Shown one piece after another: positions 1 to 11,116 of a stretch of 64,000 nucleotides of DNA (position 1 is the stretch's first letter; each line of letters begins with the position of its first letter). The stretch is from assembly GCA_030272155.1 (NCBI GenBank), contig CP126204.1, forward strand, positions 744,001 through 808,000, given 5' to 3'. Source of the stretch: Tetradesmus obliquus. Its lineage: Eukaryota; Chlorophyta; Chlorophyceae; Sphaeropleales; Scenedesmaceae. The notes beneath the pieces are model-generated. The model searched no databases, was not told the origin of the DNA, and saw only the letters and a program-made list of their open reading frames with translations. A program made the position numbers and the translations under genes.

Positions 1-1119
1 TCATGGCCCCACATGGACACACAGTGCGCCTAGGGAAGAGGCAAGCAACGCAGCGGCGGCAGACAGAGGAGCACAGAGGAAGACGCAACACGAGGCTTGG
101 CAGATGACTATGATGGTACAGAGGCTGGATTTGACCATGTTGGTGTGGTGGCGTCACACTGCTGTGCTTGCTGTCATGGTGCTGGCTGGATTTGCATAAG
201 GCACAACCAAGAAGAGCCACTGGTGCCCTTGTCCCAAATGATTTGTGCATCCGATCCTCCAATCGTTGTGCACTTGCATCTGGCCGTTCCTGCAACTGCG
301 TCAAGCCGCGAGGCCCCGCAAGGGCCCCGCAAGGGCCTACCTCGTCAATAACAAAGCGCGCCAGCAGCCCGCGGCCCCGCAGGTCCTGCAGCAGCCCGCG
401 CAGGCTGTCGCTCTTCACCAACTGCTCGGGAGTAACGTAGAGCAGCTTCACACTGGGCCGGGCCTGGGCGGGCGACAGTGGGACGGTGTGACAGCAAGGC
501 AGTGAGGCAGTGGGACAGATGGGACAGGGGGACAGCAAGGCAATGAGGCAGAGGATGTGAGGCACAGAAACGTTTCAGCAATAGGCCAGTGGCCCAGTGA
601 TGCAGCGGGACAGTCAACCAGCCAGCATTGCACACTGCTGAGCAACTGCAGGGATGTGGTCATGATGATGCCCTCACGCACCCAGGCACGGCACGGCGCT
701 GTGCACACGTGTCGTGCAGCATTTGCGCCTCACCTTGCGCCTCACCTTGCGCCTCACCTCCCGCTTGACTGCTGCGCTCTCCTCTGCCGAATGCTGGCTG
801 CTGAGGAAGCTGGCCGGCAACCTACCACATGTAGCCACCCACCCTCTAAAGCCAACGGCCCAGTGGACAGCGATGCAGTGGGACAGTCAATCAACCAGCA
901 GCATCAGTGCAAACTCTGCTCAGCAGAGGCAGTGATGCAGACGTAACAAAACCATCATGCAGCACCACACTGCAAACAAACAAGCCCTGCAGCTGCTGCC
1001 GCTCACCTTGCGCAGCTCGCGCTTGACTGCCGCGCTCTCCTCTGCCGACTGCTGGCTGCTGAGGAAGCTGGCCGGCACACCGCCACGCGGGCTCAGGCAC
1101 AGCCCACGCACCTGGACAG

Positions 1120-1180
<61 letters not shown>

Positions 1181-2426
1181 GAGGGAAGGACCGCATATGT
1201 GAAGCGACTTCAAAAAAGTTTTGCATCCTGTGTAGCGTTGTGGTGATGTGCTGTAACATCTACAATGGAATGCAGCATGAATGCACGGCAGAGACCCTGC
1301 TGTGTGCATCACACAGTGCCACAGAAGCGAAGCACGCTGCCACTACTCAACAGACAGCATATGCAACAGCAACAGTGACAGCAGCAGCAGCAGCAGCAGC
1401 AGCAGCGCTCACCTGGTCCTGCATAAGTGACAGCAGCGGGCACACCACCACAGTGACACCCCTGCAGATCACAGCAGGCAGCTGCATGCACAGCGAGCAC
1501 ACGGCAGCAGGAGCAGGAGCAGCAGCGGGAGCAGTACTGGTCAGGTCAACAGACCGTTGCAGTGGCTGGACAAGCCCCAACCAAGGCAGGCAGCAACATA
1601 ACTTGTGACTGCAAACTACGGCCACCGACATAAACAGCAGCATATGGCTATGCCCTGCCCTTGCACTGATGCGCACAGGCAGTGCTGCTCTTGCAGAGCG
1701 GTGATCAGTACACTGCCAGTAAAGTTGGAGGTCATTGCTGTGGCGATGTACACTGTATCTTGCTGTGACACAAACAACCATGGTACACATATGGTGCATT
1801 CATGTTGGCAGACAACAGAAACTAGATAACAGATCCCCACCTGGTAGCACAGGCTCTTGCCGCCTCCCGTGGGCATCAGGACAAACAGGTCCCGCCCTGC
1901 AACCGCCTGCATCACGATGGCCTTCTGCTGCGGCCTAAAATCCCGGTGCCCAAAGACCTTGAGGTTGACCAAGTCAAACTTGTCCAGCTGCTCCTCGTCA
2001 GCGGTCAACGGGGCATTCCAGGGAGCAGTAAGAGCAGCAGCAGCAGGCGAGAGGCCTGCATAGCCGCCGTTTGCTGCTGGTCCTGCAAGTGTTCCTGCAA
2101 GTGATCCCATAAAGCCAGCGCTGCGTGGCACATGCTCCTGCTGCTGCTGCTGCTGCTGCTGAAGGTGTGCTAGCGGCCCTTTCAGGCCAGCCGCGGGCGT
2201 TGAGAACATCCCAGCAGGACCATTGGCTGCTCGGCTGCCAGCTGCTGCAGCACCAGCAGGCGTGCCAAAGTTGGTCACACGCCCCAGGGGCACTTGAGAC
2301 AGCACATGCTGCTGCTGCTGCCGCTGCTGCAGTTGAGTGTTGCTCCCTGCTGCTGCTGGTGTTGCTGAGAAGAACATCTCCAGTTTGGCCTGGGAGCTGT
2401 CATGCTTTGCCGCACTGCCCCTGCCG

Positions 2427-2465
<39 letters not shown>

Positions 2466-3605
2466 ACCGGCACCTTTGCGCTGCTTCGCTGGCTGCCCTT
2501 GCTGCTGCTGCTGCTGCTGATGTTGCCAAGCCTGCTGCTGCCGCCTGCACCACTTAATCTTCCCCGGCCTACACCTGCAGTGCCGCGGCCTGCAGCAGCA
2601 GCTGCTGCTGTCGTGTTATCAACAACAAAGCAGTCAAGCTCCGATGGGGCTTGATCAGCCTTATGCATGCTGCCTTCGCCAGCAGCAGCAGCAGCTGCAT
2701 CCTCGTCACTGCTGCACTCATCACAGCCCTGCAAGACCCTGCTCCTGTGCCGGGCAATGAGTCCTGCAGGGTCGCTGCTGCAACCTACTGCGCCACGCGC
2801 TGCTGCTGCTGTTCCTGCTACTTCGCAGCTGCGCCGCAGCCGCTTGCGCTGGTTGTGCGGCTGCTGCTGCTGCCGCTGCTGCTGCCAGTCGCTGCCGTCT
2901 GCTGCATAGTCACTGTCGCGAGCGTCGTCTTCAGTGTCGTCAGCAACAGCATCATCATGCTCTGATAAGCTATCCATATGCTGCTGCTGCATCTGCTGCC
3001 GCTGCAGTGCTGCTGCTCCTGCTGCTGCTGCCGGACGCTTGCGAGACGCTGCTGCTGCTGCTGCTGCACTGCCTGCAGGAGAAACATGTGAATGGCCACG
3101 GTATGCAGGCGACCCACAACAAGCAATATGCATGCTTGCCGGCTGGGCGATGATAAAGGGGTTGACACATCGTGCATGCTGGCAGGGCTTACTTTACAGC
3201 AGAGCAGCTGCTGCTGCCTGTCTTGCTTGCCAACAAACACAGCATGCTGAAGGATCGCTGTGTCTGCTATGCAACGGAATGTTGATAATCGTCGCGGTGC
3301 CGTTCAATCAAGCACAGCTAACATGATGACATAATCATGGGCGGTGAAACGTCAGCTCAAGGCTCACCTTTTGGTGGTGGTGCTGCTGCTGCTGTATGTG
3401 AGTGCTCGCGTGCAGCAGCAGCTGCATCAGGCGGGTGCGTAAAAAGATAATCCACAAAGGAATTGAGGCCCTGCTCCACGCTGAGGCTGGCAGCCTTGCA
3501 GCCATTCTGACGCGCAAAGCCCACGAGAGCTGCTGCTGCATGGCTGGCATCTATTCCCATGTCCTGCACAGCCAAGACGAGTGGGTGCTGCGTGTTCAGC
3601 TTCAT
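1..3605 (-). CDS. RecQ-family ATP-dependent DNA helicase, N-terminal part (cut by window edge)
   Basis: Exons in transcript order: 3605-3368, 3072-1841, 1481-1413, 1111-1007, 463-341 and 29-1 (continues outside). All junctions have GT/AG borders and agree in phase. RecQ enzymes unwind DNA 3' to 5' at stalled forks and recombination intermediates in the nucleus. Exon 1 encodes a UBA-like segment ([20 protein letters not shown]). Exon 2 is a long Q/A/S-rich linker that ends in the RecQ motif 0 ([10 protein letters not shown]) and Walker A (MPTGGGKS). Later exons give motif Ia ([10 protein letters not shown]), a block with [10 protein letters not shown], then LLYVTPEQL and the DEAH box, which is split by an intron as FVIDE / [10 protein letters not shown]. 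The usual Q of CVSQWGHD is M here. The C-terminal helicase half, RQC and HRDC regions are outside the window, so the RecQ subtype is open. The start codon is the first in-frame ATG of exon 1 and is not otherwise proven. Confidence 0.88.
713..935 (-). repeat. Partial copy of RecQ exon 4 inside the following intron
   Basis: Bases 750-825 repeat the 3' part of the exon at 1007-1111, including its donor: the stretch reading CGCTCTCCTCTGCCGA and GCTGGCTGCTGAGGAAGCTG recurs. The donor-side words (tgcgcctcacct) are themselves triplicated at 723-762. A separate intronic duplication links 575-625 with 855-905. Confidence 0.75.
1122..1179 (+). repeat. (CAG)n microsatellite, CTG on the transcribed sense of RecQ
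   Basis: About 19 CAG units. On the minus-strand transcript this is a (CTG)n run that lies just upstream of the acceptor at 1112-1113, in the place of a polypyrimidine tract. Confidence 0.95.
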
Positions 3606-4382
3606 GGCAGCTGCAGCTGCAGCTGCTGCAGCAGAAGGGGTGTGTTGTGCTGGTGTGCTGCTCTCCTGCTGTGCGTGCTGTGCTGCTGCTGGGGTGGTCA
3701 GCCCTCATTCTACATGCTTTGCTTCACTGCAGCGTTATACTGCAGTAGCTGAAGCTTGCTGTGAAACGCTTGCTAACAGAGGTGCTAGCAGCAGCAAAAG
3801 TTGAGGAAAGGGGTGCATGCAGTAGCGATAAGTTCGTAGCAATGTCACAAAGCACTGTTCACAACGAAGACACCAAACGACAGGAACAACGGGTATTGTT
3901 GTCATAATATGCCACAGAAGTTCTGCCGATGGCAGCGTTAAGCCAGAAGAAGACGAGGCGGTAGGATTTAAAAAGAGAAATGACAGGCCCTTGCCGAGCT
4001 CGACGAATGTATGCCCCATCTGGATATACAAATGAGTATGGTGTAGTGTTTGTTACGGCGAGATCACTGCACGTACACAAGCTGTGCATGTCCTGAGCGT
4101 GCATCACGTTTGTATCTGCCATCACAATAGCACCGCGCTGATTCACACCCGCACCGCGTGGTGTTTATCCTTTAAACGGCGTACCCGGAATATTTGCCCG
4201 GCTTGGGTGGTGCATGGCGCCCTGACTTCACAGGCAGCACTGCCCAGCAGCAGCAATGTTCACAGTCCCTACAGTAGCCCTGAACTGCTCCCACCCTCTT
4301 GGCGCCACTTGGTCTAGCTAAGCAGCAGCCAACCAGGAAGCACCTCAGTACTCGTTATTAGTGTTAGCATTAAACCAGCACC
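3606..4382. promoter_or_regulatory. Divergent intergenic region between RecQ and POLE2
   Basis: The two start codons face away from each other over 777 bases, so promoters and 5' UTRs of both genes must lie here. The segment has lower repeat content than the flanking introns. I see no convincing coding exon and no TATA box I would defend. An additional 5' exon of POLE2 cannot be excluded. Confidence 0.45.
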
Positions 4383-6327
4383 ATGCAGCAATCAGGCAGG
4401 GAGTACCTGAAGGGCCTGCAGTCCACTCTGGCAGAGGCAGGGCTGCAGGGCGCACTGCAGGCTGGCGGCTTCAAAGTGCTGCTGCAGTATGTGGCAGATG
4501 TGCAGGGTGACCTGGATGTGGTGCATGCCATCCTGGAGCAGCTCAAAACAAGTGAGTGACATGCAGTGCAGTGCATGGAAGCAGCACATTAGATTTGCAT
4601 CACTGTCCAAGTGCAGCTGCCGCCTGTCTTGCCGGACATATTGTGATGATGTGCTGTAGGCAGGGATGTGGCAGTGTATCTGCCGGAACACGGCATAGCA
4701 CCTGTTGGGCGTGGCAGTGCAGCAGCAACGATGGCAGTTGCGACAGTGAGAGCAATGGCAGGATGCCTTGCAGTGCAACGCACCAGCAGCACAGGCAAGC
4801 ACATGCCCTGCACAATCCAGCCACCTAGCTCATCCTGTTGCGCCAGCCTACATAGCACGCATGTGCAGGACGCCAGCTGATACCACACACAGCATGCCTG
4901 CCTGTTGAGCATCAAGGTGGTCAGGCAACATCAAGCCTTCATGCTTTTGCTGCTTTCGCTGCCGCCGCTGCTGCTGCTGCTGCAGGCATGGATGAGCAGG
5001 GCACAGTCAGCCAAGCCAGCGTGGAGGCAGCAATACAGCAAATTGCAGGAGGAGGCAGCAGCAACATGCCGCAGCATGTGACTGTCATAGATGCCTTCCA
5101 GGTGCGACCTGCTTCAGGCCAGCGGGCTCTATGTTTGACAGATTGTTGCCCTTTGTGTGGCAAAACGCGTCGCCTGCCGAACATACAGTTTGCACAGGCA
5201 GCTGCAAGCAGCAGGCGCGTGGCTAACGACGTGTTGATGCTGAAGTGCCTTCCTGTAGGCAAGTGCACATGAACGGCAGGCAGCAACATTGACTGCAACA
5301 GCAATCTCCATATGTGGATGGCAGCTGCTGCCAGATTGGTAACTGTTCAGTGCATGTTTCAATTCGTGGTGTCACGTGTCAGGTGCCTGCCGTACTGTAT
5401 GTACTCGAGCAGGTGCCGCGTGTGCGGTATGATGCCATACACAAGCGCCTGGTTGAGGACAACAGCAGGCCAGCAACGCTGCAGGCGCCCCCAGAGGTGC
5501 GTGCAAACACGCCAGCATCAGCAGCAAGCAACTGCAGCCAGCAACTGCAGCCAAGCAACTGCAGCCAAGCAACTGCAGCCAGCAACTGCAGCCAGCAACT
5601 GCAGCCAGCAACTGCAGCCAGCAACTGCAGCCAAGCAACTGCAGCCAGCAACTGCAGCCAGCAACTGCAGCCAGCAACTGCAGCCAAGCAACTGCAGCCA
5701 GCAACTGCAGCCAGCAACTGCAGCCAGCAACTGCAGCCAAGCAACTGCAGCCAGCAACTGCAGCCAGCAACTGCAGCCAGCAACTGCAGCCAGCAACTGC
5801 AGCCAGCAACTGCAGCCAGCACCTGCCCCTGGCAGCCAGCAGCTGCTCTTGCAAGCACGCTGCACTGCTGCATTCCTACGGCTAAAAGCCAGGAGCTTGT
5901 GCTGGATTAGGCCTTGCAGCTTGGCATGTCACTGCTGGGACGTTAGCACATGAGCAGCGCCTGCCAAGGACTTCCTGTTGGAGCGTAGAGCAGTGTGGAT
6001 CTCGCTTCAACACGATGGCAGTCGCGCAGGGCGCCAGATGACTGCAGAAATACATGCAACACCTCGCTTGGCTGCTGAAGCTAGTGTCCAGGCTTCGGGC
6101 CTTGCGAACGGGTAGAACATGCCAATGCTGACTGCCATTCAAGTCGAGATATACATGTCTGCTGCATTCATCGGCAGGGATTGAACTGCATCTATTGTAT
6201 GGTATATATTCCTTCACACCGTACTGCAGGAGAAGGTGCGGCTGGCGCAGGCGCGCTTCAACCTGCTGTACCAGCGGCTGCGGCGCAACGCGCTCTTCGC
6301 GCCAACCAACCCGGTGCGCGCATCCGT

Positions 6328-6364
<37 letters not shown>

Positions 6365-7238
6365 CTTTATAGCTAGGGAGCAGTGTTCATGCTATGCCTG
6401 GGCCCAACAGCAGTAAAACACCACCGACTTCAGCAGCATTGCAGGCACCACAGCCTGGTTTGCCAGTTGCACAGCCCCTTATCAGCAACAGCACGCTCTC
6501 TTTCACTATGTTGACATTGCTGCCACCGCATGCTGATGGTCTGCCGTCGTCGTACTGCGCAGGCGCTGCCGTCTGGCCAGCCGCACGCGCAGCTGACAGA
6601 GCTGACAGGCTTGAAAGGTGCCATCACTTGACGTGTCACCTGCCTCATGTGCTGTCACTGTTCCTATTATCATCATTGGTGTGTTGCAGGCGCTGCCGTC
6701 TGGCCAGCCGCACGCGCAGCTGACAGAGCTGACAGGCCTGAAGGGCGCCGCCACATCAAGTGTTACTTGCCTCATGCTTTACTGCTTTTATCAATGTTGT
6801 TGTCAACGTTATTTCCATGTGTTGCAGGCGCTGCCGTCTGGCCAGCTGCACGCTTAGCTGACGGAGCTAAAACGAAAGCGCACAGTCACATCACATGCCA
6901 CTTGCATCGCGCTCTGCTGTTGTTTTCTGCTCTCTAGGCGCTGCCGTCTGGCCAGCCGCATGCGCAGCTGACTGAGCTGACAGGACTGAAGGGCGCCATT
7001 GGGCAGCGCTGCATCGTGATGGGCGTCATCAGCAGCAGCGAGGAGGGGGCCACGTGCATCGAGGATGAGGGCGCAGTCGTGCCGCTGGACCTGAGCAATG
7101 CCAAGACCACAGGCGGCCTGATCACAGGTGTGTGGCCGCAAAGATTGGGCCAAGCGTGACATGCTGATAGTGAAAGAAGGTGTGCCGAATTCGGGCTGCA
7201 CTGGTCACCATGTGCCATGTTGGTGACGAGTGTAGGTC

Positions 7239-7288
<50 letters not shown>

Positions 7289-9555
7289 ACTGCACGCCAT
7301 GTAAATGACACCGCTGCTGCTCAATCTGCTGGTGTACTGCGGCTGCACCGCTCCTGCAGAGAACTGTGAGGTGGTGGCGCAGGGCGGGATGGGTGGTGAC
7401 GGCGTGTTCCAGGTGCAGCAGCTGCTTGGATCGTTACGTAGGCCGACTCACAGCTACGTCGCGCGCACTGCCGCTGCTCTGTTGTTGCTGCACCGCCTGC
7501 AGAGAACTGCGTGGTGGTGGCGCAGGGCGAGATGGGCGCTGATGGCGTGTTTGTGGTGCAGGAGCTGCTGGGCAGCTTGTGTCAGCCAACTCACTGCTGC
7601 TGCTGCATGCTGCTGTGCTGCCGCTGCAGAGAACTGCGTGGTGGTGGCGCAGGGCGAGATGGGCGCTGATGGCGTGTTTGTGGTGCAGGAGCTGGGCTTC
7701 CCCGGCTGCGAGCGGCGCAGCGAGCTGCCAGCCACAGCCAAGGTGGGTGCAGGGCAGGGCTGAGGTGCCGATGCAATGCCGCCTGGCGCTGTTGCCAGTG
7801 TACACCGCGTGGCATGTGCATGTAAGGTATCCAGCAGGCGCATCAACACGGTCACAAACACCTGCTAGTGAGCCAGGCCAGAAGCCCGAATCTGTTGCCA
7901 CACCTGCTGATGCCGCCCCTGCCTGCTGCATTTGCTGCTGCCGCTGCTGCAGAAGCTCAATTTCTTTGGTGCTCCGCTGCTGAGCGCTGAGCAGCAGGCG
8001 CGCATGGAGCTGGCTGAGCTGGATGCACAGGTGAGGGTGAGGGTTCAAGGTGAGGAGCGGCCAGCATCGTGTGTGTGTTGGCTTCTGTCACCTGTGAAGG
8101 TGCTCTGCCAGTTGCAGAAAGACTCTGGCAGGACAGCTATCGAGTACAGAGCTGGCTGAGCTTGGCGCGCAGGTGGGCAGCGCACAGCAGGCAGTGCGGG
8201 CAGCATATCTGTCGACTTCAGTTGTCTGCTGTAGTGTAACGTGGCAGTAATATCGGCAGCAGGTATGCTGCTTCTGCGGGGCCACGTGTGCTGCTGTGCA
8301 TCTGTAGTGGATGGGTCGTACTGATTTGCTGGGAGTGTTTCGCTGCAGGTCGACCGACTCGTGTTCCTGGTTGATGTGTGCTTGTGCTGCTGTGCTGCTC
8401 CTCTTCTTCTGTGCTGATGCATTGCTTATGTGCTGCTCATCTTGATGGCGCAGGACGACCGCATCGTGTTCCTGGCCAATGTGTGGCTGGACAGGCCTGA
8501 CACCTTCGAGGCGCTGCACACGCTGCTCAGCGGTGAGCTTCGGAGTCGGAAACACAATGGCACCGGCTGTGTTAAATCCCACAGTGCTACGCAGCAGCTA
8601 GCAACACGCGCAACAGCTGCACAGCAGCTGCCGCTGTATTGTGGTTTGTCTGTGCTTAAACGTGGCACTTGGGCACTCCCCTGACCTGCTCAGACTTTGA
8701 ACCCTGAACCTTGTGCACTGCCTTGCTGCCTTCACACCGCACTGCTGAACCCCAAACTCCCCAGGCTTCCAGGATGCGGGCACCATCCCCTCAATGCTGG
8801 TGTTCATGGGCAACTTCAGCGCAGCAGCAACGCCCGGCAGCGCTGACGCGGACTATGTGGGGCTGCGGGAGGGCTTCACACGCTTGGCGCGGCTCATTGA
8901 CACATACGCAGCCATCAAGGTGGGCTGATAGGTTGCAACACTTATGCCAGGCTCACATTTAAGCTTGATCAGTAGTAGTTTCATGCCTCAGAGAGGGCTT
9001 TGAGCGCCTGCAATGGCCGATTGGTGCCTACGCAGCCACCAAGTCAAGCCTTTCAGGCCATCCTTCTAACACACGTGTCCCCTGTATGCGCTGTATCGCG
9101 GTGTGCAGGAGGGCAGCCGATGCGTGTTTGTGCCCGGCCCGCATGACCCGGGGCTGGGGGCCATCCTGCCGCAGCCGCGCCTGCCCAGCTACTTCACCTC
9201 CGAGTTGCAGGCGGTGCTGCCCAACGCGGTCTTCGCAACAAACCCCTGCAGGTGAGGTTGTTGGTACATAGTAGCCAGCTGTCATGTATGGTCGTGATGA
9301 CATTATGCGTGCATACGTGTGTGTCGGGTTGCAGGGCACACGCCTGGTGCCAAGCAATAGCTCGAGTGATTGGTGGGTAGCAGTGGCTTTGTTGTGTGGC
9401 AATCTGCAACATGCGCGTGGCTGTTTGGATGCCAGTGCCCAAACAACACTGCAACTGCTGGCTGCTCTTTGCACGCTGCGCAGACTCGCACACTCCAGCA
9501 ACTTGTGTGGCAGCTTGCTGTGGCTACCTGCCGCCTGGTTGCTCTTGGCACGCAA

Positions 9556-9595
<40 letters not shown>

Positions 9596-9654
9596 GCCAC
9601 AAGGACTAGGTCACACTTCTGTACACCTGCTATGGTTTGAAAGTTGGGGCCCCG

Positions 9655-9689
<35 letters not shown>

Positions 9690-9800
9690 GGCTCCACCTG
9701 CTGCTGCTGCAGGATCAAGTACTTCAGCAAGGAGGTGGTGGTGTTCCGCTACGACCTCATGAAGCACATGCGGCGGCGCTGCCTGCTGACACTGCCAGGT

Positions 9801-9845
<45 letters not shown>

Positions 9846-10219
9846 GGTGATGGCAAGGCAGCATGACAGCAACAGGCCCATGCACCGCAGGTCAGCAATG
9901 AGCAGCAGTTTATATCACACATGCAAGCTGTGCCTTGCACCATACAATGACATTTGCTATCTCTCTTTCCTTGCTGCCTCCCCTTTCCTGCTGCAGACGA
10001 CATCGCAGATAGCCCGGATGCATTGTTCGAGCAGCTGGCCCTCACAGTGCTGCAGCAGTCCACGCTGTGTCCGCTGCCGCTGGCGGTGCAGCCTGTGCAC
10101 TGGGCGCATGACCACGCGCTGCAGCTGTACCCGCTGCCACATGCGCTGGTGCTGGCGGATGCTAGCCCGCAGGCCAGCCTCAGCCATGAAGGCTGCACGG
10201 TGTTCAACCCGGTGAGCGC

Positions 10220-10256
<37 letters not shown>

Positions 10257-10775
10257 GTCTGTGTGGTGTGCGCACTGTGCAATGCATAAGTGTGCAGTTA
10301 CACGTGAAGTGTAAGGCTGCTCAGGGTGGTGTGTAGAATGTGGCTGCTGCTGCACAGCGAAAGGCATGAATGTGGTTGGTGCGTTGCAGTTGTATGGCAT
10401 GCTTGCCATGGCCACCAACACTAGTGCTGTTTGCATGCAGCTTCCTGCACTCATTCACATCGCTTTCCTGGAACTTAGCTAGGGGGCAGTCACACCGCCC
10501 TGGTTATGTATGTCTGCTTCACAATGCCTTTGTTCACAACAGCTAATGTGCACTGCATGTCTGGCTTGCATGCATGCCCCAGCATGCTTCAAACAGCTGA
10601 TTGTGCCACCAACTTGTGTTTGCAACTGCCGCTGGCCTGCTGCTGCATGCTGCAGGGCTGCCTACAAGAGCGCAACTTTGCAGCATACATGCCCATCCAG
10701 GATGAAGTAGAACCTTCCTGTTTACCAGGCTCGGGGCCTGACGGTCGAGAAGACACCGGCGAAGAAGATGACTAG
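4383..10775 (+). CDS. POLE2: DNA polymerase epsilon subunit B (POLE2/DPB2), complete
   Basis: Exons: 4383-4551, 4986-5101, 5383-5496, 6230-6313, 6938-7127, 7630-7742, 7953-8030, 8454-8532, 8765-8919, 9109-9251, 9713-9798, 9997-10211, 10656-10775 (TAG). The product has 553 residues, compared with about 530 in the family, and every junction is phase-consistent. This is the non-catalytic B subunit of the leading-strand replicase, which holds the catalytic subunit in the replisome. Family marks seen: VIDAF followed by the conserved P in exons 2-3, an OB-fold region in exons 5-6 (QRCIVMGVISS, VVAQGEMG), FFG in exon 7, and the phosphoesterase-like core in exons 8-12 (IVFLANVWLD, MLVFMGNF, FVPGPHDPG near residues 373-381). 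B subunits are known to have lost phosphatase activity. The C terminus is acidic (GREDTGEEDD). The first 56 residues are less conserved, so the start is the least certain part. Confidence 0.93.
5525..5820 (+). repeat. 13/14-base minisatellite in POLE2 intron 3
   Basis: About 22 tandem copies of AGCAACTGCAGCC, some with an extra A giving a 14-base unit. It lies wholly in the intron between exons 3 and 4. Open frames through it (NCSQQLQP-type proteins) come from the repeat itself. Confidence 0.95.
6316..6366 (+). repeat. (CAG)n run just after the POLE2 exon 4 donor
   Basis: About 12 CAG units begin roughly 15 bases downstream of the donor at 6314. The run is intronic; reading through it would give a short polyglutamine tail. 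Confidence 0.9.
6560..6872 (+). repeat. Three echoes of the 5' edge of POLE2 exon 5
   Basis: The acceptor plus the first 45-65 bases of exon 5 (GCGCTGCCGTCTGGCCAGC and onward to the ACAGAGCTGACAGG stretch) occur at about 6560-6622, 6686-6752 and 6826-6872, before the full exon at 6938. The copies are partly degenerate (the third reads GCACGCTTAGCTG) and run into unrelated intron sequence. No donor follows any of them. Confidence 0.92.
7241..7288 (+). repeat. (CTG)n microsatellite in POLE2 intron 5
   Basis: About 16 units of CTG on the sense strand of the intron between exons 5 and 6. Confidence 0.95.
7357..7575 (+). repeat. Two echoes of the 5' edge of POLE2 exon 6
   Basis: Copies begin at the acceptor (CTGCAGAGAACTG) at about 7357 and 7497 and run 65-75 bases through the stretch encoding VVVAQGEMGADGVF before diverging. 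The second copy is nearly identical to the true exon at 7630. The first is more diverged (GGGATGGGTGGTGACGGC). Confidence 0.92.
8112..8375 (+). repeat. Echoes of POLE2 exon 7 (3' edge) and exon 8 (5' edge)
   Basis: About 8148-8174 repeats the end of exon 7 with a donor (GAGCTGGCTGAGCTTGGCGCGCAG then gtggg). About 8345-8380 repeats the acceptor and start of exon 8 (GTGTTCCTGG). Both are degenerate, and each lies on the side of the exon whose edge it copies. Confidence 0.75.
9553..9843 (+). repeat. Cluster of CTG and CAG runs around POLE2 exon 11
   Basis: CTG runs occur at about 9558-9594 and 9657-9689, ahead of the exon 11 acceptor at 9711. A CAG run at about 9801-9842 follows its donor at 9799. 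Long single-residue open frames here are artefacts of the repeats. Confidence 0.9.
10219..10255 (+). repeat. (CTG)n run after the POLE2 exon 12 donor
   Basis: About 12 CTG units start within ten bases of the donor at 10212. Confidence 0.9.
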
Positions 10776-11116
10776 GAGTTGCTGCCAGGATTTGCTGCTG
10801 CTTAGAAAAGGTTACTGGTGCACGCTTTTCATTCATTCCGCTGTGGCAATGGGTGGTTATTGCCAACGTTGGGATCAATGCAGCGCACGTGCGTTGTCTG
10901 GCGAGTTTGGTCGTCCCGGAGTCAAACCTGCGGCATGTACCACCGGTGTCTGCTGGCCTGCCCAACCTATGTCTCATTGCTGCTTGTTCGCACGACATCT
11001 GTTTTCAATGCAATTTGCGTTTATCGTTGCCAGCGACAAACCAACGTACAGAAAGGCAATTGGTGTCGAGCATTCTCAACCTTGTCTCGAGACACAGCAG
11101 CACTGCCTTGCAAGCC
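10776..11116 (+). other. Short gap between POLE2 and the next gene
   Basis: These 341 bases must hold the POLE2 3' UTR and the promoter/5' UTR of the downstream same-strand gene. I saw no TGTAA signal in it, so the POLE2 polyadenylation site is unresolved. Confidence 0.4.

Noticed and set aside
1616..3133. Taking the 505-residue minus-strand open frame as one exon to its end
   Set aside because: It overruns the donor at 1840 and the acceptor at 3073. Phase matching supports the exon as 3072-1841.
5314..5953. Long open frames on both strands through the 13/14-base repeat (NCSQQLQP and CWLQLLAAVAG proteins)
   Set aside because: The repeat lacks stop codons in several frames. The region is an intron of the well-supported POLE2 gene.
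9396..9866. Polyleucine/polyglutamine open frame on the plus strand
   Set aside because: It spans POLE2 intron 10, exon 11 in the wrong frame, and intron 11. It is produced by CTG/CAG runs.
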